A stretch of 64,000 nucleotides of DNA, from assembly GCF_000526795.1 (NCBI RefSeq), contig NZ_JAGT01000001.1:1883001-1947000 (forward strand), in the 5' to 3' direction. This document shows, one piece after another, positions 45,698 to 53,472 of the stretch. Both the position numbers and the translations under genes were made by a program. How positions within the stretch are numbered: the first letter of the stretch is position 1; each line of letters starts with the position of its first letter. This DNA is from Ruminococcus flavefaciens AE3010 (GTDB lineage: Bacteria; Bacillota; Clostridia; Oscillospirales; Ruminococcaceae). The notes below the pieces were generated by a model. The model was not told where the DNA came from. It worked only from the letters and a program-made list of their open reading frames with translations, and did not search any database.

Positions 45698-46608
45698 TGG
45701 CTGATATGTCTGTAAAGGTCTGCGGCGTAGACTTCAAGAATCCTATAATCCCTGCTTCGGGAGTATTCGGCTACGGGCGCGAATACGAGGAGCTTTTCCC
45801 TCTTGACAAGCTGGGCGGAATCGCCACAAAGGGTACTACCCTTCACCTCCGCACAGGAAATCTTGCACCGAGAATCGCTGAAACTCCCTCGGGTATGCTG
45901 AACTCAGTAGGACTCCAGAACCCGGGTATCGACCATTTCATCGAGACCGAGCTGCCCTATCTGCTCACAAAGGACCTTGTAGTTCTTGCAAATATCGCAG
46001 GCTCAACTCCCGACGAGTGCGCAGAGGTAGCTGCAAAGCTTGAAGATACCGATGTACATATGATAGAGCTGAATATCTCCTGCCCCAACGTAAAGCAGGG
46101 CGGAGCTGCATTCGGTACAAGCTGCGAAATGGCAGCCGAGGTAACAAAGAGAGTTCGCGCAGTTACAAAGAAGCCCCTTGTGGTAAAGCTCTCCCCAAAT
46201 GTTACAAGCATTGCTGATATAGCGAAGTCTGTTGAAGCCGCTGGAGCTGATGCAGTATCGCTGATAAATACCCTCCTCGGCATGAGGATAGACATAAACA
46301 CAGGCAGACCCATACTCCGCAACAACGTAGGCGGCATGAGCGGTCCTGCTGTATTTCCTATTGCTGTACGCATGGTATGGCAGGTAGCCAACGCAGTCAA
46401 TATCCCTGTTATCGGCATGGGCGGCGTGTCCTCCGGACGTGACGCCATAGAGCTCATGATGGCAGGAGCTTCCGCAGTACAGGTCGGCGCTGCAATATTC
46501 ACAGACCCGTATGCACCTGTACGCATAGTGGAGGAAATGAACGACTGGCTGAACAGCAAGGGAATTTCTTCCGTCAAGGATATAATCGGCACAGTAAAGC
46601 CGTGGTAA
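45697..46608 (+). CDS. pyrD: Dihydroorotate dehydrogenase B, catalytic subunit
   Basis: 303 residues, class 1B FMN enzyme oxidising dihydroorotate to orotate. ASGVFGYGREY, KGTTLHLRTGN, NSVGLQNPG, ELNISCPNVKQGG (catalytic Cys in NISCPN), KLSPNVT, LINTLLGMRID and GMGGVSSGRDA are all family signatures. It overlaps pyrK by one base; the two form the NAD-linked heterotetramer. GAGGTG precedes the start. Confidence 0.96.
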   Translation: MADMSVKVCGVDFKNPIIPASGVFGYGREYEELFPLDKLGGIATKGTTLHLRTGNLAPRIAETPSGMLNSVGLQNPGIDHFIETELPYLLTKDLVVLANIAGSTPDECAEVAAKLEDTDVHMIELNISCPNVKQGGAAFGTSCEMAAEVTKRVRAVTKKPLVVKLSPNVTSIADIAKSVEAAGADAVSLINTLLGMRIDINTGRPILRNNVGGMSGPAVFPIAVRMVWQVANAVNIPVIGMGGVSSGRDAIELMMAGASAVQVGAAIFTDPYAPVRIVEEMNDWLNSKGISSVKDIIGTVKPW

Positions 46609-46637
46609 ATCAAAATTCAGCTTTGCTGAATTTTGAT
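46609..46637 (+). terminator. Hairpin at the end of pyrD
   Basis: ATCAAAATTCAGC/GCTGAATTTTGAT around TTT directly after the stop; downstream T-run is short, so it may be a terminator or a processing signal. Confidence 0.6.
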
Positions 46638-46771
46638 TTCAGTAAGTAGTGAGTAGAAAGTAGAGAGTAGGGGCGGATATTATCCGCCCAAATGTAGGGA
46701 ACGGCGCCCCGCCGTTCCGCGGAACACGTTACATAACAAACGGAACGCTGAGGGCGGCGTTCCCTACAGAT
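46638..46771. repeat. Palindrome cluster between pyrD and ruvX
   Basis: AAGTAGTGAGTAGAAAGTAG tract, GTAGGGGCGGATATTATCCGCCC, TGTAGGGAACGGCG..CGCCGTTCC, and inverted GGAACGCTGAGGGCGGCGTTCCCTACA. Confidence 0.8.
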
Positions 46772-46787
46772 AAAAAAGGAACATATA

Positions 46788-47216
46788 ATGATAATAATGT
46801 CAGTTGATTTCGGCGACGCAAGAACGGGTATCGCTGTCTGCGGAAAAAGCGAAATGATAGCTTCTCCCGTCACCGTCATCGCCGAAAAGGACTTCACAAA
46901 ATGTATAGAAAAAACCGCTGCTCTCGCAAAAGAACAGCGTGCCGAACAGATAGTTGTGGGCTACCCCATGAACATGAACGGTACAGTTGGCGAAAGAGCC
47001 GAAAAATGCAAGCTCTTCGCCGAGGAGCTGGAAAAGCTCACAGGCTGTCCCGTCAAGCTCTGGGACGAGCGCTGTACCACAGTTTCAGCCCATAATGCGC
47101 TGAATGTCACCAATACCCGCGGCAAAAAGCGCAAGGCTGTAGTTGACGCAGTGGCGGCAGTGCTTATCCTCGAGAGCTATCTGGGATTCAGGCGCAATTC
47201 GGGCGAGCCTACATGA
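46788..47216 (+). CDS. ruvX: Putative Holliday junction resolvase YqgF/RuvX
   Basis: 142 residues, RNase H-like fold. MSVDFGDARTGIAV holds the catalytic Asp, VVGYPMNMNGTVGERA the middle Glu region and DAVAAVLILESYL the final Asp. Bacterial YqgF acts in 16S rRNA precursor processing and possibly in junction resolution. AAGGAAC precedes ATG 46788. Its end overlaps an opposite-strand small gene by 8 bp. Confidence 0.92.
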   Translation: MIIMSVDFGDARTGIAVCGKSEMIASPVTVIAEKDFTKCIEKTAALAKEQRAEQIVVGYPMNMNGTVGERAEKCKLFAEELEKLTGCPVKLWDERCTTVSAHNALNVTNTRGKKRKAVVDAVAAVLILESYLGFRRNSGEPT

Positions 47217-47382
47217 TCACCGACTTGATGTCGTCAAGCAGATTTCCCGCAGCCTTTAGTGTCTTCCCCGCATCACGCTTTATGCTCATTTTCTTCATGG
47301 GACGGGCGTTAGCCATGGCATAAACGGCAAAGCCTGCCACAGCTCCGGCAGCCGCACCCTTAGCAAGTGACTTCATATTCAT
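47209..47382 (-). CDS. Small YtxH-like membrane-associated protein
   Basis: 57 residues: MNMKSLAKGAAAGAVAGFAVY, a Gly/Ala-rich single helix, then MANARPMKKMSIKRDAGKTL and an amphipathic tail ending LLDDIKSVIM. The layout is that of YtxH-like proteins, which have one Gly-zipper helix and a charged amphipathic tail. GGAG is 8 nt before ATG 47382. It is convergent with ruvX, overlapping by 8 bp. Function unknown. Confidence 0.75.
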   Translation of the reverse strand: MNMKSLAKGAAAGAVAGFAVYAMANARPMKKMSIKRDAGKTLKAAGNLLDDIKSVIM

Positions 47383-47477
47383 ATCTGTTGCTCCGATAGT
47401 TTATTATCCGCAGCGCGGACAATATTATTATCTGAAAAAAACGCAGAACTATTCCGATACAATGAAAGGAAGAAAAA

Positions 47478-48746
47478 ATGAAAAAGCTGCTTATGTTATC
47501 CCTTTTACTTGCAGGTATGCTGTCTGTATTCAGCTGCTCCGACAATAACGAGCCCTTTGAAGAGCTCCCTGCTCCTACAGAAGTGACAACAACTGCCGAA
47601 GCAACAACAAAGGCGAAAAAGGTTTACGACTACGTTCACGGAACTGACGGATACTATAATCTCGCAGACGAGATGACTGAGTTTGAGATGAAGTCTCAGA
47701 AGTACGGCACCTGCTGGCTCCATGCAGCGGCTGCAAGTATGGAGACTGCATATTTCAAGAAAAACGGCAGCTATATCTCAATCGATCCCATGAAGCTTCT
47801 TGATTTCACCTATTTAAATAAAAAAGACGAGGGCTTCTTTGTAAAAGAGGGATTAGACGAAAAAGAACTGGGCGGTTCGCAGTGGATAGTGATATTAAGC
47901 CTGTCAAACGGCTTTGGTGACCTCGCTCTTGACAGCTCTGTCATTCTTGATAAAAACGACAGAGAAGCCATAAAGGAGAATATCCGCAAAAGAGGCGGAG
48001 TCGCTATCGGTATTCTTGACAGTGATGACAGAAAAAAAGGCTGGTTCGGTACCTACCGCACCATTAACTACACAAAAGATGACGATTTCGACCACGATGT
48101 GACTATTATAGGCTACGATGACCATTTTCCCAAGGAATACTTCAAGGAGCCTGCTTCCGAGGACGGTGCATGGATAACCTATAACAGTTCTTTAGGCTCA
48201 GCGTGCTATTATTATATATCCTACAGTGCTCCCCTCGAATACGCCATAAGCCACTCCGCCACCGATAAATACGGCGAGGTACTCAGCTATGACGCAGGCA
48301 ATGAGTCTGACAGATATGTCAAGACAGGAGACAGCACGAAAACTGCCAATGTTTTCCACAAGGCAGGAAAGCTTGCCGCAGTAGGTACATATAATGACTT
48401 TGACGAGCAGGATATAAAGATAGAGATATACAACGAGGACTTTACGGAGCTTCTATATTCTCAGGACGCAAAGCTTGACTATCACGGATATCACACCATA
48501 GACCTTGATACTCCCATAGATGTTACTGATTATGCAATAGTCATCACCTATACCAAGGGAGCTCCTGTGGAGGGAGAGGACGCCGACTACGGCGAAATTA
48601 AATACAAAACTGTATCCGAGAAAGATCGGTCCTTCATTTATATTGATAATAACTGGAAGGATATGACCGACAGCGATATAAAAACAGTACTGAAAACGGA
48701 CTTTTCTCCCAATAACTGCTGTATAAAGGCGATATACGCCAAATAA
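47478..48746 (+). CDS. Papain-family (C1) cysteine peptidase lipoprotein
   Basis: 422 residues. Lipoprotein signal MKKLLMLSLLLAGMLSVFSC (lipobox, Cys 20), Thr-rich spacer, then a C1-like domain: QKYGTCWLHAAAASMETAYF (Gln and catalytic Cys), DFDHDVTIIGYDD (His) and GAWITYNSSLGSA (Asn). The second half (KLAAVGTYNDFDEQDIKIEIYN...) is the lectin-like beta domain often joined to surface C1 peptidases of Firmicutes. So it should act outside the cell on peptides or proteins. AAAGGAAG precedes the start. Confidence 0.88.
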   Translation: MKKLLMLSLLLAGMLSVFSCSDNNEPFEELPAPTEVTTTAEATTKAKKVYDYVHGTDGYYNLADEMTEFEMKSQKYGTCWLHAAAASMETAYFKKNGSYISIDPMKLLDFTYLNKKDEGFFVKEGLDEKELGGSQWIVILSLSNGFGDLALDSSVILDKNDREAIKENIRKRGGVAIGILDSDDRKKGWFGTYRTINYTKDDDFDHDVTIIGYDDHFPKEYFKEPASEDGAWITYNSSLGSACYYYISYSAPLEYAISHSATDKYGEVLSYDAGNESDRYVKTGDSTKTANVFHKAGKLAAVGTYNDFDEQDIKIEIYNEDFTELLYSQDAKLDYHGYHTIDLDTPIDVTDYAIVITYTKGAPVEGEDADYGEIKYKTVSEKDRSFIYIDNNWKDMTDSDIKTVLKTDFSPNNCCIKAIYAK

Positions 48747-48809
48747 ACAAGCCTATTTTCTCCGCCGCAGGCGGAATAGAAATAATAATAAAAAAACAGA
48801 AGGATATTT

Positions 48810-49307
48810 ATGCAAAACCTGAATATCGTCCTTGTAGAACCCCAGATACCGCAGAATACGGGGAATATCTCCCGAACCTGCGCCGTTACGGGAGCAAGGC
48901 TCCACCTCGTCCGTCCGCTGGGCTTCGAGGTCAGCGACAAGCATCTTAAACGTGCAGGTCTGGACTACTGGGACAAGCTGGACATCACCTATTATGACAG
49001 CCTCGATGACTTCTTCGCAAGAAATAAGGGCGGTCACTTCTTCTACTTCACCACAAAGGGACTTCACGTCCACAGTGAAGCGGAATACCCCGACAACGCC
49101 TATCTTGTATTCGGGCGTGAGGACAAAGGACTTCCCGAGGAGCTTCTCCACGATAATCCCGACAGCTGCGTAAGGATACCCATGCGCAATGAGCTGCGCA
49201 GTCTCAACCTCTCAAACTCCGTGGCAATAGCGGTATACGAGGTGCTTAGACAGTGGGACTACCCCGACCTTTCCCGTGAGGGAAAGCTTACAAAATACGA
49301 ATGGTAA
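48810..49307 (+). CDS. trmL: tRNA (cytidine(34)-2'-O)-methyltransferase
   Basis: 165 residues, full SPOUT methyltransferase of the TrmL subfamily. NIVLVEPQIPQNTGNISRTC is the usual start, LVFGREDKGLPEEL and IPMRNELRSLNLSNSVAIAVYEVLRQ form the knotted S-adenosylmethionine site. It methylates the wobble base of tRNA-Leu. AAGGA precedes ATG; DegV follows 13 bp downstream and is probably cotranscribed. Confidence 0.95.
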   Translation: MQNLNIVLVEPQIPQNTGNISRTCAVTGARLHLVRPLGFEVSDKHLKRAGLDYWDKLDITYYDSLDDFFARNKGGHFFYFTTKGLHVHSEAEYPDNAYLVFGREDKGLPEELLHDNPDSCVRIPMRNELRSLNLSNSVAIAVYEVLRQWDYPDLSREGKLTKYEW

Positions 49308-49320
49308 AGGAGACAAAACT

Positions 49321-50193
49321 ATGAATAAGATCGCTATACTTACCGATTCATGCTGCGACCTTCCAAAAGAGACTATAAAGGAGCTGGGCATAAAGGTAAT
49401 TCCCTTTACTCTGACCGTTAACGGTGAGAGCTTCAAGGAGATATACGACAAGTCCACACAGGAGTTCTATGAGCTTCTTGAACATACAGACGAGATACCA
49501 AAGCATTCTCAGATAAACCCAACGGTATTCGAGGAGACCTACAAGGAGCTCTTCGAGCAGGGCTACACAGACATTATCAGCGTATCTATCAATTCCAAGG
49601 GCTCGGGAACCTTCAATAACTCCGTTATAGCCAAAAATGACTTCTTTGACAATAATCCCGAAGCCGAGGGAAAAATGCGAATCCACAATATCGACTCAAA
49701 GTGCTATTCCCTTTTCTACGGCTATCCCGTAGTGGAAGCCGCGAAGAAGGTACGCCGCGGCGCTGAGCCCGAGGAGATAGTGGCATATCTGGAGGACTGG
49801 TTCAACGTAAGCGCTATATACGCAGTTCCCTTTACTCTGAAATACGCCAAGAAATCGGGACGTATCTCCGCAGCAAAGGCATTTGCGGGAGAGCTTCTGG
49901 GACTGAAGCCCGTTATCATGTTCGCTGACGGCAATACCGAGACCGTTGACAAGATAAGGGGCGAAAAGAATATCGTTCCCAAGCTTGTTGAGATAATCGA
50001 GAAGAATATGACTCCTCAGACTCCTTATATAATGCTCCACGGCAGAGATGACACAGCGGCAAAGGAAGTGGAGAAGGAGCTTGCCAAAAAGACAGGCAAA
50101 AAGGCAGAGATGTTCGGCAGAATAGGTGCTGTTGTTACATCTAACATAGGTCCCGACCTTGTAGCCGTAGTTGTAAGACGCAAGAATAAATAA
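49321..50193 (+). CDS. DegV-family fatty-acid-binding protein
   Basis: 290 residues. KIAILTDSCCDLPKE start, SVSINSKGSGTFNNSVIA and FTLKYAKKSGRISAAKAFAGELLGLKPV are DegV signatures. DegV/FakB proteins bind a fatty acid and present it to the FakA kinase for use in phospholipid synthesis; no fakA is in view. AAAGGAG precedes ATG 49321; an extension to 49276 would overlap trmL. Confidence 0.93.
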   Translation: MNKIAILTDSCCDLPKETIKELGIKVIPFTLTVNGESFKEIYDKSTQEFYELLEHTDEIPKHSQINPTVFEETYKELFEQGYTDIISVSINSKGSGTFNNSVIAKNDFFDNNPEAEGKMRIHNIDSKCYSLFYGYPVVEAAKKVRRGAEPEEIVAYLEDWFNVSAIYAVPFTLKYAKKSGRISAAKAFAGELLGLKPVIMFADGNTETVDKIRGEKNIVPKLVEIIEKNMTPQTPYIMLHGRDDTAAKEVEKELAKKTGKKAEMFGRIGAVVTSNIGPDLVAVVVRRKNK

Positions 50194-50205
50194 GTTTTTC
50201 AACAT

Positions 50206-50233
50206 AAAGGGCAGACTGCGGTCCGCCCTTTTG
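50206..50233 (+). terminator. Terminator after degV
   Basis: AAAGGGCAGAC/GTCCGCCCTTTT, 13 nt after the stop. Confidence 0.9.
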
Positions 50234-50261
50234 CATATAGTGCAAACGCCTGTATTTCGCC

Positions 50262-50362
50262 ATGTAAAAGAGCTTTTACATAGCTTGCAAAAGTCTTTTG
50301 ACAGCTTTTTCGGTCAATGTAAAAACAAATTTATAGACCTTTCTCCCTGCTGATGCTATACT
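50262..50362 (+). promoter_or_regulatory. Operator-like palindromes and promoter of the XRE gene
   Basis: Perfect palindrome ATGTAAAAG AG CTTTTACAT (50262-50281), related TGCAAAAG.CTTTTGACA (50286-50302) and a half-site ATGTAAAA (near 50318), followed by -35 TAGACC (50334-50339), 17 nt and -10 TATACT (50357-50362). The repeated TGTAAAAG sites suggest binding by the regulator encoded next. Confidence 0.65.
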
Positions 50363-50398
50363 GGTGTCAGTCAAGAGAAAAAACCCAAGGAGGAAAAA

Positions 50399-50971
50399 AT
50401 GGAAATAGGAAACCAGATCAAAAAGTACCGCGGAAAGCTGAACTGGTCACAGGAGACCCTTGCCGAAAAAGCATACGTCAGCCGCCAGACAGTTTCAAAC
50501 TGGGAAAACGGCAAGAGCTACCCCGACATACACAGCCTTCTTATCCTTGGAAATCTTTTCAATATTTCTCTTGACGAATTAGTTAAAGGAGATGTTGAAT
50601 CTATGAAAAATGAAATCGAAAAAAATGACGTGAAGAAATTCAATGCATTGTCATGGCTGTTTGCGGCAGAGTTTCTGGCATTACCCGTTTCTATTATTCC
50701 GCTGATAAAGTATCTCGGCTGGCTGGGCGGAGTAATATGGGGTATCCTGTTCGCCGTAACAATGTTCACGGCTGTAAAGGTCGAGAAAATGAAAAAGGCA
50801 AACAATATCCAGACCTACAAGGAAATAAAGGCTTTCATGGAGGGCAAGCCCCTTGACGAAATATCCGCAGAACGCAAAAGCAGCATAAGCAGTCCGCTTA
50901 TAAAGGCTATATGCGGTGCAGCATTCGGATTTTTCACAGCTGCAATATGTGCATATCTGCTTTTCAGATAA
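50399..50971 (+). CDS. XRE-family regulator with C-terminal membrane helices
   Basis: 190 residues. HTH_3 domain at residues 1-65 (LNWSQETLAEKAYVSRQTVSNWENGKSYPDIHSLLILGNLF), then a linker and three hydrophobic segments (~85-100, ~103-122 and ~170-188). Membrane-tethered XRE regulators of this pattern are common in Firmicutes and sense an unknown membrane or stress signal. AAGGAGG precedes the start. The likely operator lies directly upstream, so autoregulation is plausible. Confidence 0.88.
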   Translation: MEIGNQIKKYRGKLNWSQETLAEKAYVSRQTVSNWENGKSYPDIHSLLILGNLFNISLDELVKGDVESMKNEIEKNDVKKFNALSWLFAAEFLALPVSIIPLIKYLGWLGGVIWGILFAVTMFTAVKVEKMKKANNIQTYKEIKAFMEGKPLDEISAERKSSISSPLIKAICGAAFGFFTAAICAYLLFR

Positions 50972-50976
50972 TACAG

Positions 50977-51007
50977 CAAAAGGGAACGCTTCAGCGTTCC
51001 CTTTTTT
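50977..51007. terminator. Bidirectional terminator
   Basis: AAAAGGGAACGCT/AGCGTTCCCTTTTTT between XRE (+) and recombinase (-) stops. Confidence 0.9.
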
Positions 51008-51021
51008 ACTCAATACAGCTG

Positions 51022-52713
51022 TTACTGCATCTTGTATGAGTCGATCATCTTCTTACTGATGTGTCCGGAACGCCGAACGAACCGTCCTTCGCTCCGTTCA
51101 TAGGTGATCTCTGCCGATATATTGGTCTTTAGCTTGACCTCCAGCTTCATCGAATCTTCGTTTATGGGTACAACATCTATACGGTCAATGATCGCTTTCG
51201 TCATTTCGTCCACCTCATCATGGGACATCTGATGCCCGTGAGTGTACATTGTACGGAAATATTTTTCAATATTTTCCATTTCCTTTGCGTAATCATCTTT
51301 TTCCCGTGCCTTGAGCTCCAATGTGTGGATATCCTCCTCAAGCTGTGAGATAAGGACATTGACACTGTCATTGCGCTCACAAAATTCGTCGCGGGTAATT
51401 AAATTGTCCGTATAAAGGTCAAGCAGCTTTTCGCGCTTGGCTTTTTCTTTTGTCAAAAGAGCAGCCATTTCGTTGATCTGCTGCTGTACACTGACATCTC
51501 GTCCGCTTTCACGATAGATACGCATGAAATCCGTAACATACTCATCTATATTGTCTGCAATTTTCTGAAAATGCTCCGACAGCATTTTATACAGGTCATT
51601 TTCCATTATTGAGAACGAAGCGCAGGTCTTTGCTCCCGAACGCTTTTTCTCACTGCATACCCATTGATATATTGGTTTTCCCTGCGAAACACTGTTGGAG
51701 TAGCTTGTCCGCCAATAAGGCTTATCATGTGCTTTACACCATAATTTGCCCGTAAACACGCTTCTGTCTTTAAAGGAACGTCCTCTCGACTTTATAGCCG
51801 TACTGCGTTCACGGAAAACAGCATTGCTCTTTTCCCATATCTCTTCGCTGACGATGGCAGGAACTACCTCCCCTGTTTCATCTTTATACATTATCCACTC
51901 TTCTTCAGGCAAAAAGCGCTGTTCGCGGGTCCGATAGTCAACTATCTTGACCTTGTTGCCGCAGTAATAGCCCTTGTATTTCGGATTCTGAATAATACTG
52001 TTAATGGTATTATGATGGATTCGAGTACCGTTTCGGCTGCGATAACCTTTTTCCCAGAGGATTTTTTCAAGCTTACGGGAGCTGTAATCGCCTGTTGAAT
52101 AAAGCTCAAAGATCAGCCTTACCATTTTTGCTTCTTCTTCGTTTATAACAAGCTTGCAGTCACGCTTGTCGTAGCCAAATATGCGGCTGTTTCCCATAAC
52201 ATTGCCGCTTTCGATGGCACGCTTATGTCCCCAGCGTACACGCTCGGAAAGCTTCCTGACTTCATCGGCAGCAATACTTGACATGATAGTAAGTCTGAGC
52301 TCACTGTCCGTATCTATGGTGCAGATGTTATCATTCTGGAAGAATACTCCGACTCCTGCTCTGAGCAGATCACGGGTATAAGTCAGACTGTCGATCGTAT
52401 TTCTTGCAAAACGGCTGACCTCTTTAGTCAGGATAAGGTCAAATTTACCTGCCTTGCCGTCCTCTACCATACACATGAAGTTTGTGCGGTTCTCGGCTGA
52501 CTCGCCGCGTACACGGTCAACATATCCGTCAACATATTTCCAGTTCGGATTTTTCTGTATCATATCCGTGAAAAATGCGATCTGGTTTTCAATGGAATTT
52601 TCCTGTTCCTCTCTGGTCGTAGAGACTCGGGCATAGAACGTCACGCGCATTTTCATATCAAAAATGGTCTTACGTTCCATTTTCATCTGATTAGCCACAC
52701 TATAAATATCCAT
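51022..52713 (-). CDS. Large serine recombinase
   Basis: 563 residues. Resolvase domain (~22-165): RVTFYARVSTTREEQENS carries the nucleophilic Ser, with VSRFARNTIDSLTYTRDLL and SELRLTIMSSIAADEVRKLSERVRWG. Recombinase domain (~180-290, NVMGNSRIFGYDKRD..., GYRSRNGTRIHHNTINSIIQNPKYKGYY), a zinc-ribbon region (LWCKAH ... WVCSEKKRSGAKTCA) and a C-terminal coiled coil, the layout of phage and ICE integrases (TnpX/phiC31 type). It excises or integrates DNA at att sites. The nearby small gene 52844-53017 is probably its partner. No phage or conjugation genes are next to it. AAAGGAGAT precedes ATG 52713. Confidence 0.93.
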   Translation of the reverse strand: MDIYSVANQMKMERKTIFDMKMRVTFYARVSTTREEQENSIENQIAFFTDMIQKNPNWKYVDGYVDRVRGESAENRTNFMCMVEDGKAGKFDLILTKEVSRFARNTIDSLTYTRDLLRAGVGVFFQNDNICTIDTDSELRLTIMSSIAADEVRKLSERVRWGHKRAIESGNVMGNSRIFGYDKRDCKLVINEEEAKMVRLIFELYSTGDYSSRKLEKILWEKGYRSRNGTRIHHNTINSIIQNPKYKGYYCGNKVKIVDYRTREQRFLPEEEWIMYKDETGEVVPAIVSEEIWEKSNAVFRERSTAIKSRGRSFKDRSVFTGKLWCKAHDKPYWRTSYSNSVSQGKPIYQWVCSEKKRSGAKTCASFSIMENDLYKMLSEHFQKIADNIDEYVTDFMRIYRESGRDVSVQQQINEMAALLTKEKAKREKLLDLYTDNLITRDEFCERNDSVNVLISQLEEDIHTLELKAREKDDYAKEMENIEKYFRTMYTHGHQMSHDEVDEMTKAIIDRIDVVPINEDSMKLEVKLKTNISAEITYERSEGRFVRRSGHISKKMIDSYKMQ

Positions 52714-52808
52714 ATGCCGTATCTCCTTTATGGCTTGTTGATTTATATATTATTATACCATACCGACTACTCTCTGTCAACTCAAAAAGCCGAGCCTCGT
52801 CCATATAT

Positions 52809-52839
52809 CAAAAAAGAGTGTATCTTCACGACACACCCT
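52809..52839 (-). terminator. Terminator of the small recombinase-associated gene
   Basis: Minus-strand AGGGTGTGTC/GATACACTCT stem (two G-U pairs) then T6, 5 nt past the stop at 52844. Confidence 0.8.
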
Positions 52840-52843
52840 ATGA

Positions 52844-53017
52844 TCAGTGATCATTGTTAATGGTATAGTGCTTCCTGCCTTTGTCAATACGTTCGATCAT
52901 TGACGTCATTCTTCCAAGACGAGCGGCGTCTATCAAGCCTTTTTTATAAAGTATATTAGCCCACGCCGTCAATGTTTGCTTTTTCAGTGTCAGCTCAGTT
53001 GAGTCCGCTTTCTTCAT
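52844..53017 (-). CDS. Small protein next to serine recombinase
   Basis: 57 residues, MKKADSTELTLKKQTLTAWANILYKKGLIDAARLGRMTSMIERIDKGRKH.... Helical, basic, no membrane segment. GGGAGGG is 6 nt before ATG 53017. Proteins of this wording occur beside large serine recombinases on integrative elements; a recombination-direction or mobilisation role is possible but unproven. It has its own terminator, so it is not cotranscribed with the recombinase. Confidence 0.75.
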   Translation of the reverse strand: MKKADSTELTLKKQTLTAWANILYKKGLIDAARLGRMTSMIERIDKGRKHYTINNDH

Positions 53018-53167
53018 TCTGATCCCTCCCATACATATAGTATGGCATAGAACAAGGAATATTATTCCCTTTTTAAACATTTCAGATGTATCACCGTGAT
53101 ATTTGTCCTGACATCCGTCACGGCTCCATGCTTCAATGGTATTATATCGATCGCAGCACTTTTGTTA

Positions 53168-53196
53168 TTGACAAGAGTTTAGATATCTGATATTAT
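53168..53196 (+). promoter_or_regulatory. Promoter of the acyltransferase-ketosynthase unit
   Basis: TTGACA, 17 nt, TATTAT: near consensus. It leaves a leader of about 270 nt that holds a 44-residue reading frame. Confidence 0.85.
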
Positions 53197-53320
53197 AGAA
53201 TATGGACTGTTTACAAATACGCGGCACGCTGCATGCGTAGTACCGAGGTCACAAAACGGATAAGGACAATAAAACCTTTATGTTCCCAAATCTCCAAAAT
53301 CATTGGAAAGATCTGTGATC

Positions 53321-53455
53321 ATGGTTCTTAAAAACAGAAACAGGGCGGAACTGATCGAACGTGTATATCCCGATACAGGGAGACCGACACGATATGCTAT
53401 CAAAAATATCCATGTATTTTGTCATTATATTTACCCATCAGTGCCCGAAATATAA
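53321..53455 (+). CDS. Possible 44-residue leader peptide
   Basis: MVLKNRNRAELIERVYPDTG... to a stop whose last bases adjoin the ribosome site of the acyltransferase gene, 17 bp before its ATG. GGAAAG is 9 nt before this ATG. Basic N-terminus, no known domain. It could be a coupled small gene or a chance frame. Confidence 0.35.
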   Translation: MVLKNRNRAELIERVYPDTGRPTRYAIKNIHVFCHYIYPSVPEI

Positions 53456-53472
53456 GAGGAGCAATAGATATA

